Position numbers and translations under genes: made by a program. Below the pieces are notes generated by a model that saw only the letters and a program-made list of their open reading frames with translations, was not told the origin of the DNA and searched no databases. Below, piece by piece: positions 22,911 to 34,332 of a stretch of 64,000 nucleotides of DNA (its first letter is position 1; every line of letters begins with the position of its first letter). Source of the DNA: Thereva unica (Eukaryota; Arthropoda; Insecta; Diptera; Therevidae); the NCBI GenBank assembly GCA_949987705.1, contig OX465281.1:175350516-175414515 (forward strand). The letters are read 5' to 3'.

Positions 22911-23045
22911 ATGCCGCAAAGTCGCACAGCCTGGAGAGTTGTTTGCATCACCAAAAGTTGCAAAGCGCATAAACGTGTTCAGCCAAATCTGAAATTCTTT
23001 CGATTTCCAAAATCTGGGACAAGTGATTTTCATGAATGCTTGTAA
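22911..23045 (+). pseudogene. THAP-type zinc finger relic
   Basis: A 44-codon frame begins MPQSRTAWRVVCITKSCK and contains PNLKFFRFPKS. An N-terminal Met-Pro, a CxxxxC pair and FFRFPK are the opening of a THAP DNA-binding domain (C2CH zinc finger), used by P-element transposases and by host proteins. The rest (AVPTF block, His/Cys partners) is missing, so this is a fragment or a first exon. P/hAT-like ends occur elsewhere in the window, which fits a P-superfamily origin but does not prove it. Confidence 0.45.
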
Positions 23046-23153
23046 AGTTAAATCCCCGCCTACAATAAAAAATTGTACGTCTGCTACTAACAATTCTATC
23101 GTAATTGTTTTGGTAAAAATAAATTAAAAATAGGTTCAATAACTTCCTTGTTA

Positions 23154-23840
23154 TTTTTTTTTTATGTGGCAGTGCTAAGCTCAGGAGTCACCCTTTGTAC
23201 TACTAGTCCGTCATGTCATTTGTCACCTCATGGTGCAATGTCTAGCAGTAAGCTTAGTACGGAGAAGAAAGGGGGGGGGGGGTATAGGTTAAGGGTTAAA
23301 AGGTACGGGGGGGTATTGAAGAAGGTGGTGATGAACCCTGCGTTTGAACTCTTGGATGTTGTAGGAGCTCGGAAATACTGACTGCGAGAGGTTATTTCAC
23401 AGTCGAGTTGTTCTATTAACAAACGAATTCATATCTTGTTGAGTGCGTGAAAGGGGTAGTTGCAGGTGAAGGGAATGAGACGAGTGGGCTAATCTGGTGT
23501 TGCGGATATAAGATTGCCGTGGAGGCAGGAGAGCGTTTAACTCGGAGGAACAGTCACTATGATAGTAGCGATAGAATTTTGTCAGTGCTGCTACATTCCT
23601 ACGGTGGCTCAAGGGGTCGATGGTGGAGCAGGCGGTGTCGTCATCAATTAACTTGAGTGCCCTTTTTTGCACCTTATCTAACCATGCCAAGGTGGTTATT
23701 GGGGCGCCGCCCCAAACGAGGGAGTTGTATTCGAGAAGAGGCCGAATGTAGGACTTATAAATAACAGCACGGGCCGATGGCTGGAGGAGGAACTTGCACC
23801 TCTTAAGAAATCCCAAGCACTGGGATGCTTGTTTGGCGAT
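23154..23840 (-). pseudogene. LINE B, 5' truncated, RT C-terminus
   Basis: A T run at 23154-23163 marks the poly-A tail. Going leftward from 23840 the frame reads GFLKRCKFLLQPSARAVIYK, LSHRRNVAALTKFYRYYHSD and NSFVNRTTRL, the region after the RT thumb in a CR1/Jockey-type LINE. It parallels 33655-34120. The 5' truncation is typical of LINE retrotransposition. Confidence 0.85.
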
Positions 23841-23981
23841 TGTAAAAAATGTAAAATCTTCAATTGATGAAAATGTGGAAAGGCTTCATGTCAAGTCATT
23901 TTTCAGGGAAAACGTATGACAAAAGGAATTCAGTCTCGGACTTGCAATTGCAGGATTTATCCGTTTTAGGCTAGACGTCCA

Positions 23982-24359
23982 CTGGAAGCGTATTCGAGCG
24001 GCTACGCGCTTCGGCTACATGAGCGGCTATAGGCGGCCCTGAGACACGCGGCTACGCGCTACAGGGGTCGTCCACTGCATGCTTTTCATGGTGCTCAGTT
24101 TGAAGTGAATTTGAAAAAATTATTTTGTGATTTGTAAATATAGTAGGCTTTGGAGAAAATTATTTCCTAATTCGAGCGGCTACGCGCGACCGATCCAAAA
24201 TAATTTGGATTCGCGCGGCACGCTCGAATATGCCTATAGCCGCCCGCTCAAAGTCGCTTGCAGTGGACGATGTTTGTATGAAATGCTTTATGTATCGCGC
24301 ATAGCCGCGTGTAACCGCTCATGTAGCCGAAGCGCGTAGCCGCTCGAATACGCTTCCAG
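23982..24359. mobile_element. Foldback MITE, GC-rich arms
   Basis: CTGGAAGCGTATTCGAGCGG onward (23982-24033) is matched in inverted orientation by the sequence ending at 24359. The arms are about 50 bp and nearly perfect, with further internal GCGGCTACGCGC repeats. It abuts the LINE A relic on the right. Confidence 0.75.
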
Positions 24360-25015
24360 GTACAGGTGTTCCATGCTATTTCCTGGATTGGCTGAAGCGC
24401 ATCTGCTATGAGGCTTGAGTCAGCTTTCAACAATTCTGGCGGGATGCCATCTTTCTCAGCTGCTTTACCATTGGCCATCGCATGAATTGCGGATACTATT
24501 TCCGTCTTGGATGGGGCCCGAGTGGCGATTCTCTCCATCTTTGGAGTTGTTCTTCGTCACTGCACAGCAGCCTTCCATCCGCACTCTTAACGGCATGCTT
24601 TTTAGTAGAGTGCTTTTCCGAGAGCTGTTTAGTGATTTGCCTGTTTTTGCGCGTTTCCGCTTTTTCTGCGAGCTCATTTATCTGCTACCTTTTATCACGC
24701 CGGACACTTCTCTTTACCTTCCGAGGTAGTAGCGTTTACGTTATTTTTAAGGGCCCTTCTGCGTTATTTTTTTGCTAGGTTGTGTCCGAAATCCAGTGTT
24801 GCTGGTTTCTTTGGACATAACCGATGCTCATTTCCGCAGCCGTCAATATAGCGCCCTTTGTCGTACTCCACAGCTCTTCAATATTTGTGTCGTCAGAAAC
24901 GGTTTGCTGGTGTAATAATTCTTGCAGGTTTTCAGTAAATTCTCGCTTTTTAACGCTCTCCCGCAGAAGGTTTACGTTACACCGTTTACGGGTTCTAGCA
25001 TCATGTTGCACGTTT
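24360..25015 (-). pseudogene. LINE A fragment, linker between endonuclease and RT
   Basis: Leftward from 25015: KRCNVNLLRESVKKREFTEN, DTNIEELWSTTKGAILTAAE, and then in another frame RAPSKTEIVSAIHAMANGKA and GIPPELLKADSSLIADALQP, the segment just before the RT palm. It corresponds to 31540-31750. Several frameshifts. The foldback MITE interrupts it where the RT should continue. Confidence 0.78.
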
Positions 25016-26130
25016 CTTTTTTTTTATTTCCCAATAAAATATTACACCTGTCCTAGAACAATAAGTAATTATTTTAACAGTTTAGGGATTCAATTTTAAG
25101 CTTGAGCAATGACGAAAAAATGAAAAATTGTCGATTTTCGATTCGATTTTTTTTCACTTTTCTTCAAGTTTAAATTTTTTTCTTTTTCACCATCAAAAGT
25201 GCATAAAAGAAGCTAAATTTTAAAAAAAGTAAGAACCTCATACGAAGCGATGCACAAAACTGATAGGGCAATCAATTTTCAAATTTGAAGTCAATTTTTG
25301 AGCCTTGTATTAGATATTTTGACTTGAAATTTTAACCAGTTATTGTTCCCATTATAAAGTATAACTTTTGAAAATTTCATCAAATTTCACTAAAAATATT
25401 CGAAGTTATCACCAAAAAACCAAAATTCTGTAGTTTCTTTAGTTTTTGATTTTTTTGAGGTTATATGTGCAGATAAGGATTTCATATTGTAACCGCTGGT
25501 AGCCAATATCATAACGAACAACCTCTATTTTTTTCAATTTTTTCGGACCTACACATGCCGAGATATACGCATTTATATTTAGAAAGAACGAGCAAAATGG
25601 TAAATTTTTGACATAATGGCCGATAACTTACGTAGCGGCGGTTGCTAGAGGTAGAAAATGTCCATTTCGTATAGTATTCGATGTAACTAACATGTTCCAA
25701 AAAAAAAAATTTACTCTGGAGACAATTCCTTATGTTTTGCTCATCTGACTCCACTATAAGTCATACATGCATACACACATTGAAAATCAAATATTGTAAA
25801 GAAATAATAATTGGTTAAAGTATGCCATTTTCTGTTGACAATTAATCGCACTGTAATGGACGTTATATCTAAAATCGTAAAGAAAAGTGTTGCTAACGAG
25901 TAAAGTTTTACTTTTCTTTACGATTTTTTATTGGTAAATGTACGTGTTTCTATACGATTCCCGAAAAGATAAATGTAGAAAAATTGTTGTGGAAATTGTC
26001 AAATTGGAATACAACACTATTTTCGTAAGATACACGTAAGTACACATCTCAAATTTAACATGTTTGGCGCCTGATAAGGTTCACTATGATTTTTTCATAG
26101 AATGGATGACTAAAAAAGCCCTGTATCGAC
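25016..26130. other. Gene-free DNA with a hairpin
   Basis: AT-rich, no domain found. A small hairpin at about 25873-25930 pairs AAAATCGTAAAGAAAAGT with ACTTTTCTTTACGATTTT. Confidence 0.5.
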
Positions 26131-26430
26131 TACCATATAGGGTGTGGAAAAGGTGTGGGAACGGTTAAGCTTCGGATAAAAAAAATTTTTAGACAAAAGT
26201 TTCATATTTTTCTTCGGAGAATCACAATCCGTGAGAAAAAATAGGGGTTGCCATTTGAAATTTCAGACATACCCCCACCCCCTGCGAGGGGGTGAGTGGG
26301 TGGGGGTGAGTTTCGTGTGCAAACGATTCTACCCTCCAACCTGAGCAACTTTTGCTACAAACTTTTTTCACAAAAACCTACCCTTCAGGAAATATCGAAC
26401 CGTTCCCACACCTTTTCCACACCCGGTATA
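26131..26430. mobile_element. MITE with GGGTGTGGAAAAGGTGTGGG ends
   Basis: About 30-bp inverted repeats (GGTGTGGAAAAGGTGTGGGA near 26141; complement near 26395-26425) bracket 300 bp that include a C/G-rich CCCCCACCCC segment. Possible TA flanks would suggest a Tc1/mariner-type origin, which is not certain. Confidence 0.65.
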
Positions 26431-26439
26431 GCAAAACAC

Positions 26440-26610
26440 TAGTTGTCGAACCACGGTCAAGGTGGGAAGACAATGTTAAGGCCGATGCAGCAAAACTGAT
26501 CAATACAAGAAACTGGAGACAAACTGCGAAGCAGATAGACGTCTGGAGGCAGAAGCTGATGGAGACCAAGGCTCGAATCGGACTGTAGAGAACCATCGAA
26601 GAAGAAGAAG
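26440..26610 (+). pseudogene. LINE C 3' terminus
   Basis: PRSRWEDNVKADAAKLINTR, then NWRQTAKQIDVWRQKLMETK and ARIGL, followed by ATCGAAGAAGAAGA, the repeat-type tail of LINE C. Compare the minus-strand copy at 62863-64000. Confidence 0.78.
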
Positions 26611-27099
26611 TAGTAACTGTACTCACAACTATACTTATTACTCAGAATGTTGATGGATAGCAAATACACAATTCGTTTGAGAAGCAGTTGCATTCTACAA
26701 GAGAACTTTCCTGTAGTTTCCGATCAAGTTATAGGGTTGGCTTTATTTTTATTGAGTTCCCCATACCCAAATTAGTAAACAGTGACATTATCATCGAGGT
26801 GTATGTCTTCGTCTGGAGTAGGCTTTCAAGTACCACAATTAACCTCGTTTGACAGCTTTTCGTATCTCCTAGCTGTCCGCCCTTTTAGCATATTGTGTCT
26901 TGAATGTACACAAATCAGTAGTGCAAATGACGGACATATTACTGATGACCTTAAAAAAAGGGGGGGAGGTACTTTTACCCATTATATCTACCCTCTGCCC
27001 CTAGTTAGCTCTCCGCCTGCGTAGGATCGTTATCACCGTTACCAGAGGAACATATTACCGTAAAGTGTTTCCATATTAATGGCGAAGTTAAAATCTCGG

Positions 27100-27345
27100 C
27101 TCGGCTCATACAATTCGTGATCATAGCGTATTCTCCATGAATTAATTGCCTTCACTGACTGGGCCGCATATCCTTCGAAGAACCTCCCTCTCAAATATCA
27201 ATTACTCCTGCTAGGCGAAGACTAAATATAATGGGTGCCAACCCACTACCCTGCTTGACTGGGAAGAGCTTCGTCAGCTCTCCTTGTATTTTAACTGTAC
27301 ACCTTGTATTTTTCATTGTCATTTTCGTTAACTGCAGACACTACT
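27100..27345 (-). pseudogene. LINE C relic with internal deletion
   Basis: The segment 27105-27200 corresponds to 63163-63250, and 27215-27340 corresponds to 63755-63890 of LINE C. About 500 bp of RT/C-terminal sequence between them is lost. Confidence 0.6.
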
Positions 27346-28021
27346 TAAGTTTTTGTCATTAGTGGTAGTATTAATTATGTATAAAGGTTTTTGCTATTTC
27401 TAATTTTCTAACTTTTATTTTGTATTTTATTAATGTGGTGCCCGTGAATTATTACTTATAAAAATGTTCCGCCCATGGCAAGGTAATTCAGTCTATAGGT
27501 GGTCCCATCAATGTAATTCAACATCTGAAACGATATAGAACTCCATGTGCGAAAAGCTTTAGCAATGGTCACCGAACTAGAGCATGATGTCGAGCACGCG
27601 ACTTCTCCAGCTTATTAAATATTCATGTTTGCTGTCGGTTGTCAACGTCGAGTGGCTTTTTTCACATTGAGCATATAGTATGAATTCCATGACCCAGTTA
27701 TGTAACAATTATTAATTAACTACATTTGCACTGTGTAGCCACGCTAGTCTTCAATTATAGTTGTCTAGTACCTCGCTAACAAAAGTACCTCACAGTATAT
27801 TTGCGGCCAGTCTCTATGTCTCTACTTCACCGAGTCTTAGTCAATTCGAACGCTTAGAAATATATTAAATTTTGCGCGCTAATATTATAATTAATTTCAT
27901 TCATAAAAGAGTCGGGAAGAGTTCTGCTGTAGCCGTAAGAAGTGAAACTTTTGTTTTCTAAGTTTTTATCAATTTAATATTATTAATTTTTTGTTATTTT
28001 TAGTTTTAGAAAATTTAAAAT
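27346..28021. promoter_or_regulatory. Upstream region of the superoxide dismutase gene
   Basis: No transposon or coding sequence is recognised in these 676 bases before the ATG, so the promoter and 5' UTR should lie here. No clear TATA box or splice structure could be assigned. Confidence 0.35.
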
Positions 28022-28682
28022 ATGAGGGACTTTCACATTTTCGTTGTCGTATTTTTGCTAGGAGTTATTGCTGCTTGTGCAGAGGTGAAAGTTGCGAACA
28101 TTATTTTTTGTAAAAATAAAATTTTGATCAGCATAAATTAATTCCAGAAAACAGTGCCTTTAAATGCGATTGCGTATGTAGAAGGGACTGATGGCAAAGT
28201 GAAAGGAAATATAACATTCACCCAAAATGATTGTGGAGGATCTGTTTTTGTACGGATTTTCGTTTATGGATTAGAACCAGGTCCACATGGATTCCATGTT
28301 CATGAAAAGGGAGATCTTTCAGGTGGTTGTTTAAGTACTGGTGGTCACTACAATCCCGAGAAGGTATTTTATTTTTTTTTTGTGTTTCAAAATGTACTAT
28401 AATAATTTTATGTTGTTATACCCCCAGGTAGATCATGGTGGTCCCGAAGACGCCGTACGTCATGTTGGTGATCTGGGCAACATTAACGCAGATAAAAATG
28501 GTGTTGCTGACACGACAATAACAGATAATGTTATTTCCTTAGCAGGACCTCGATCAATTATTGGACGAGGATTAGTTATTCATTCTGGAGTAGATGATCT
28601 CGGTCTAGGCGGACATCCAGATTCAAAGAAGACAGGAAACGCTGGTGGCCGTGTAGCATGCGGTGTTATTGGGATCAAGTAA
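28022..28682 (+). CDS. Secreted Cu/Zn superoxide dismutase, 3 exons
   Basis: Converts superoxide to oxygen and hydrogen peroxide. Exons are 28022-28084, 28148-28363 and 28428-28682, with GT-AG introns of 63 and 64 bp, both phase 0, giving 177 residues. Residues 1 to about 18 are a hydrophobic signal peptide ([20 protein letters not shown]), so the enzyme is probably extracellular. All metal ligands are present: copper His71, His73, His88 (bridging) and His145; zinc His88, His96, His105 and Asp108. Arg168 matches the substrate-guiding arginine, and Cys82 and Cys171 the structural disulfide. [26 protein letters not shown] and [13 protein letters not shown] are family signatures. The loop reads GGHYNP instead of the usual GPHFNP. 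No disabling change, and the only convincing host gene here. Confidence 0.95.
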
Positions 28683-30039
28683 TTTCCGAAATTTCTTCAG
28701 TAATCTCATTGCGCTTAACATTGATGTGCTTAACAATATTTTTGTTTATCATTATTTCAAGGTTGATAAAAGTGCTACCATTTCTATAACATAACAGTGT
28801 TTTGTGTACATTGTAATTACATCCTTGTCCCTCGTTTTATTTATTAAAAAAATCCTTGTCCACAATTATCATCTAAGCTTCTTCTACTGTGTTTAACAAC
28901 TATGTGTTGGATTTTTTTCTATTTCGGATTTATGTTTTGTGAGTGGTCCTGCTGTTGTTTGTGATCAACAACCTTGACATGTCCGTTTGTTTAAGATTCC
29001 CATGCTTGTGTATCCTGTAACGTGATACAAACCAGAACCTAAATTAAATTTTGTAAGGTCGTGCGATTATTGAAATTTCTTTTTAGGTCCCCTTCCGATG
29101 GTGATTGGAAACAGTGCCCAAATTCATCATCAGTAAATTTGTTGAAGTTTGAACTGTTGCTGGTGACAATTGTTGTATATTTTTTGAATTCGTTGCGCAA
29201 GTAGATATGCACCAGTATTTGCTCAAGTGTAAATAGTATTGCTATTAATTTTATATTGCAATTTGTTATACTTATTTAAAACTTATTACTTATCACAATT
29301 GTTTTTAATGCACTTATTTTTTTACTAATTTTTCAAATAATTTATGCTATAATAGTTTGCTTTGTTTGTAGTAGGTATAAACGAGAATTTTCTTTTGTAT
29401 TTTTATTGTATTATTATTATTATTTTATGCAAAGTGTCGAAGTGATTTTATAGCAGTTTAGATACAAAATTATTTATATCATATTTCAAGTTTTCCCAAA
29501 TTATTATTGTAATATATTTCGAAAAATTACATTAACTTACTAGCTCGTATGTTTTTTCTATTCATAAGTTTTAGCCAAGAAAGTACGTGATTTTAAGTGA
29601 CTTGCCAAATTACATTACCAATGAACATTCATATCGGTCAAAAACTCCCTTCTAATTTAATTTATTGGTCTTTAATTTATCACAAATGTCTGTCGAACAC
29701 TGTTCGGCGAACATGTTCGGTTGGTGGAGACGCGGCTTAATAAAATTACGTATAAGGCAGAAATAAATAATTAAATGGATATGTCATCGGCGATTAATGT
29801 CAAATGCTATTTGAGGGGTGACATACAGTAAAATTCGTCGTTATGTTTTAACAGCTGTAATGAGTGGATGCGTAGTGAAGAAGATCATTGAACGATAGTT
29901 AAAAAAAATTATTCCTTGTTACTTTGTTTCCCTGACGGTTTGTCAATCGGCTGATCTGAAAACAAGTAATATTTTTTAGCTAAAACGTTTTTACGCGCAC
30001 CTTATCCAAAAAATTAACTTGGGAGTGAATTGCCTTCAT
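28683..30039. other. 3' region of the SOD gene and AT-rich spacer
   Basis: An ATTAAA at about 28846 could serve as the polyadenylation signal. The rest is AT-rich with simple TTA runs (29410-29425) and no recognised gene or transposon. Confidence 0.4.
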
Positions 30040-30490
30040 TTACAGAGAGTTAACAACAACGAGGAAGCTCTCGGAAAGAATAACCAACGATATTGCTGGC
30101 AGGTGGAGATCTATTAAGCGTATCTTTAAAGTGGCTGTTGAACAGATAGTCGAAGTAGAAGCAAGAAGACATGGAAATGATTGGTTTGATCTATATTGCA
30201 GGATAGCAGCTGCTATAGCATAGAAAAATTCAAGCCTTCGCGTATATTTATCGAGACCAACAAGTGCGAAACTAGAAGCATATAGAATAAAAAGACATTT
30301 CGCAGATAAAGTAAGTTTAGAAGTAAAACTTTTTTGGCCAACAGCTAGTAATATGCAATATGTAGATATAGTAGAAGGTCTGTCGGATATATAGTACGCT
30401 TTGGGAAAAGTCAGGCCAACGACAGATGCAGGAAGCATAGTCACGAGCCTACTGACGGACTTGATACAAGTACAATTTGAAAATATCAAT
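30040..30490 (+). pseudogene. Probable LINE relic, endonuclease-RT linker
   Basis: The plus strand reads VAVEQIVEVEARRHGNDWFD, LYCRIAAAIA, a stop, then KNSSLRVYLSRPTSAKLEAY and RIKRHF. A WFD...C...A..KN...Y...R pattern is typical of the linker before the RT in LINE C-type elements. Stops and loss of similarity follow. The antisense 149-codon frame is taken as a shadow. Confidence 0.4.
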
Positions 30491-31168
30491 ATTTATGAAT
30501 TCATATTTACATTAAAACTTAAAAACGAAGCAAAGGTTTTATGATAATTGAAATATTTTTGATTGAAACTGGCCCAAAGATTGCGTATAAACTGCATCAA
30601 GTGAGGTTCCATATCGATACCCTCATTCTAATACCACGTATGAGCATTTTAAGGGAACTGTTGGTTTTGAGTTATCTTTATGTATCTTGCAATTCTCTAC
30701 ATAGAAGTTGCAACACCATGAAAGCGAAAACAATATTCGCACGATTATGCTCGTTCTCTTATATCTCGTATTGAGTTCTTCAGAAGAGATAAAAAGCAGT
30801 TTTTCGCTTTTCCTGAAAAAATTGAATTTTTCTCGAACGTGGTATTAGAATGAGGCTACGTTCAGACGGTGATTTTGTTCCCGTATATATAATAGTATTG
30901 TGGCAATGATAATTACATTAATACTAGGTCCTTGTGGGAAAATCCCGTATTCGAGAAATTTGTTTTCCCGTATACCGTACGAATCTGCCACTAAGATTCG
31001 ATAAATCTCGAATGTATTTTATCGAATGTGTGGTGATCAAGTGTCGTTTTTCGTTTTATATTGCGTCGTTCACATGAACGAAATTTTCCCGAATCTCGAA
31101 CTATTTTGTACTAGGCAGTTCTTCGAACTCGTGCGTTGAATTTTAATTGCCAGTTAAATCGTTTCAAG
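30491..31168. other. Gene-free DNA left of the Harbinger-2 pieces
   Basis: No domain seen. TTCCCGTAT/CTCGAA motifs (30880-31110) recur loosely. The left terminus of the Harbinger-2 element may lie here but no matching inverted end was found. Confidence 0.35.
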
Positions 31169-31358
31169 ATGGAAGGACATTTCCCGATATCAACCGAAGT
31201 ATTCATTTCTTTAATTGAATGAAAAGGCCTAATTTGTGGGATAAGTCATTGCACATTTATAAAAGTAAAGTTGCTACACACAATTCGTGGAACGAAATTT
31301 TGATAAATATTTATTCCGACTTTGAAACTTGGGAAGAAAAAAATAACACAAGAATATG
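31169..31358 (+). pseudogene. MADF-domain exon 1 (Harbinger-2 accessory gene)
   Basis: Starts MEGHFPISTEVFISLIE. After a stop and frameshift it continues LWDKSLHIYKSKVATHNSWN and EILINIYSDFETWEEKNNTR, the first half of a MADF (Myb/SANT-like) domain. It ends at a GTGAGT donor. The second half of the domain lies at 36226-36777 on the same strand, with the antisense transposase in between. MADF proteins accompany some Harbinger transposases. Confidence 0.68.
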
Positions 31359-31539
31359 GTGAGTAATAAGTTTTATTATTATTTATATTAAATAATTTTT
31401 TTTAAGTAAAATGTAACGTTATAAAGTTCTTAAAATATGATGTACAATTAAATGAACTCTTTTTGCCGCGGTACAGACCTCTCCGGTGATACAAAATAAT
31501 TAGCAAATGTTGAGCGAATATTACACTTACACAGGAACC

Positions 31540-32198
31540 TCAGGAAAACAGCAACAATGCACAGCCAATAAGAATCACCACCCGGGCCCCATCCAAGACG
31601 GAAATAGTAACCGCAATTCATGCGATGGCCAATAGTGAAGCAGCTGGGAAAGATGGCATCCCGCCAGAATTGTTGAAAGCCGACTCAAACCTCATAGCAG
31701 ATGCGCTTCAGCCAATCCTAGATATAGCATGGAACACCTGTACCTTTCCGGAGGATTTTTTTTTATTTGACAGACTAGAGGCTTAGGGAAAGTCCCTTTG
31801 TACTGTCGACAATCTATCTATTAAATACCAAAAAAGGGGGACCTAACAATATGCGACAACGGGAGAGGCATCTGTTTACTATCTACAGTGGGCAAAATTT
31901 TGTCCCATATATTACTATCTAGGATAAGTGAGGCAGTTGACCGAACGCTTAGGAGACAGCAGGCCGGATTCAGGAAGGGCCGCTCCTGTATTGATCATAT
32001 TAACACCTTGAGAATAATAGTGGAGCAGTCTTCTGAATTCCGATCCCCTCTTTACCTTGCTTTCGTAGATTATGAGAAAGCGTTCGACTCGGTCAATAGG
32101 AGCTTTATATGGCAAGCATTACGGCGACGTGGATTGCCTGATAAAATAATAGAATTGATAAAAGCCCTATATAACAATTCCAAATGCAGAGTTCTCCA
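31540..32198 (+). pseudogene. LINE A reverse transcriptase, N-terminal part
   Basis: Reads RAPSKTEIVTAIHAMANSEA, DGIPPELLKADSNLIADALQ, then (after the SINE fragment) LLSTVGKILSHILLSRISEA, QQAGFRKGRSCIDHINTLRI and LAFVDYEKAFDSVNRSFIWQ. The last block is RT motif A with its catalytic Asp. It stops where LINE B is inserted. It is more than 95% like 60010-61119 by eye. Confidence 0.85.
31757..31838 (-). mobile_element. SINE 3' fragment
   Basis: TTTTTTTTATTTGACAGACT and the following GGCTTAGGGAAAGTCCCTTT match the 3' end of the SINE at 9406-9470. The element is strongly 5' truncated and lies in LINE A. Confidence 0.7.
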
Positions 32199-34332
32199 GA
32201 GTTCTCCATATGCGCTTGTTCATCCCTCACTCTACCAAATCTGTGAAGCCTAGGCCGAACAAATGGTTCAATGGGGAATGTATGAACGCAATCAAAGCTA
32301 AAGAAGCCGCCTATAGAGCATACAGACGTTCGCCTAATGAGCCACTTCGTCGTGAGTACATCAAACCGAGAAACTCCTGTAACTCCATCATCAGGAAAGT
32401 CAAATCATCATTTGATGATAGATTGAGAAGTAAGATTCTTAACTCCACTACAGGCAGCAAAAACTTCTGGTCCTTACTTCCTCCTCAACACCTCCTTTTA
32501 TTCACAACAAGGAAGTAATAACAGAAAGCAAACCCAAGGCCGACCTATTAGCTTCTCTGTTCGCCGCAAATTCTTCTTTACCCGATGCTGCTATGTCACC
32601 CGCCACTCTCGAGAATACCACCCACTCAATGGACGGAGTTCACTTCAGGACTCGCGAGGTGTTTAGGTGTCTCAAGGAACTCGACGCCAATAAATCCACT
32701 GGTCCCGACAAAATCCCCCCTATGGTACTTAAAAAATGTGCCTCACCTTTGGCTAAACCTCTGCGCAAACTTTTTGCCCTGTCTTACTTCTCCGGAGTGT
32801 ATCCCGACTCTTGGAAACTAGCTCATGTTCAGCCAATCCCAAAAAAAGGTGAAGCCAGCGACCCCTTAAACTACCGCCCAATAGCAAATACTTCTGTTCT
32901 CTCCAAAATCATGGAGACAATAATCAATAAAAGGCTGATGAAATATCTAGAATCCAACCAAATTATACATGACAGGCAATACGGCTTCAGAGCTAAACAG
33001 TCTACTGGCGATCTGCTTGTGTGTTTAACTGAGCGTATCAACCAAAGCAATCAGCTTTGGTGAGTCTAGCCTGGTTGCTCTAGATATATCAAAGGCTTTT
33101 GACAGAGTATGGAACCCAGCTCTGTTGAATAAATTCCAAGGTATTGGTATACACTTAGTTCTACGGAACTGGATTAAGAGCTTTCTTTCAGGCCGTTCAA
33201 TCAAGGTAGTATTGGATGGCGTCGAATCCAACCCCCACGCCATTTCGGCCGGAGTTCCCCAGGGGTCAATTCTCTCACCCGCACTTTTTCTAATCTTCAT
33301 TAATGATCTGCTCTCAATCCCCTCCAACCCACTTCACTGCTTCGCTGATGACGGTACTCTGAATTTCTCTTACTCCTTCGGCAATATAAGACAAGCACGT
33401 GCCAGACCTTGTCTTTACCACCGTCAACTGATGTCGTCTTCGATCAACCGGGAGATCGTATCGATTCTTCATTGGGGCGAAATGAACCGCGTCGAATTCA
33501 ATGCCACAAAAACGAAGCACTGTCTGATATCCAACAAAAATTGTACCGACTTTCCTCCTATCTCAGTGGATAATAAGAACCTAACGGCTGACTCAACTCT
33601 CAACATCCTAGGGGTAACTTTAACGGAGCATCTGCGATGGAATGATCACATATTCCAAATCGCCAAACAAGCCTCCCAATGCCTTGGATTTCTCAAGAGA
33701 TGCAAGTTTCTCCTCCAGCCAGCTGCATTGGCTACAATATACAAATCCTACCTTCGGCCACGCCTCGAATACAACTCGCATATCTGGGCAGGCGCCCCAA
33801 AAACCACCTTGGTTTGTCTCGACAAGGTGCAAAATCGTGCCCTCAAACTCATTGGTGATGGCCCCTTTCGCGCCTCCATAGACACCTTAAGCCACCGTAG
33901 GAATGTAGCAGCCCTCTCCATTCTTTATCGCTATTACCATGGCGACTGTTCCACCGAAATTCAGGACCTCCTTCCTGCACGGGAATACTTTTCCCACAAC
34001 ACAAGACTAGCCCGCTGGGCTCACCCCCATACCCTACAGCCCCCTCGTTCACGCACAATACGGTTTAGAAGTTCGTTTATGAATAGAACAACTCGGCTGT
34101 GGAATAATCTCCCGCAGTCAGTATTTCCGAACTCGTAAACACCTTAGAGTTCAAACGTGAGGTTCATCGTCATTTTCTTCTACACCCTCCAGACCCCCTC
34201 TAACTTTTCCTATTCTCCTCTATTCTTCAAACCAAGCTTACTACTAGACATTACACCATGAACTGAACGACATGACGGACTGGTAGTATAAAGGGCTACA
34301 CCTAAGCTTGGTTTTTTCATATAAAAAAAAAA
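32199..34332 (+). mobile_element. LINE B (CR1/Jockey-like), 5' truncated, in LINE A
   Basis: The insert ends in a TATAAAAAAAAAA tail, after which LINE A resumes at 34333. At the 5' junction the 10-mer GAGTTCTCCA stands twice in tandem (32189-32208), so either a microhomology duplication or part of a target duplication is present. It includes most of the RT and the C-terminus. Confidence 0.85.
32210..34138 (+). pseudogene. LINE B reverse transcriptase and C-terminal domain
   Basis: Opens with the linker (KWFNGECMNAIKAKEAAYRA). The RT follows: STGPDKIPPMVLKKCASPL, PIPKKGEASDPLNYRPIANT, DRQYGFRAKQSTGDLL, VALDISKAFDRVWN-type motif A, SAGVPQGSILSPALF (motif B) and LHCFADDGTL (motif C, an F-ADD catalytic pair). 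Then come NATKTKHC and the C-terminal LSHRRNVAALSILYRYYHGD and SFMNRTTRLWNNLPQSVFPN. Frame changes near 32500 and 33060 break it. The RT lineage is CR1/Jockey-like; I would not fix the clade by eye. Confidence 0.85.
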
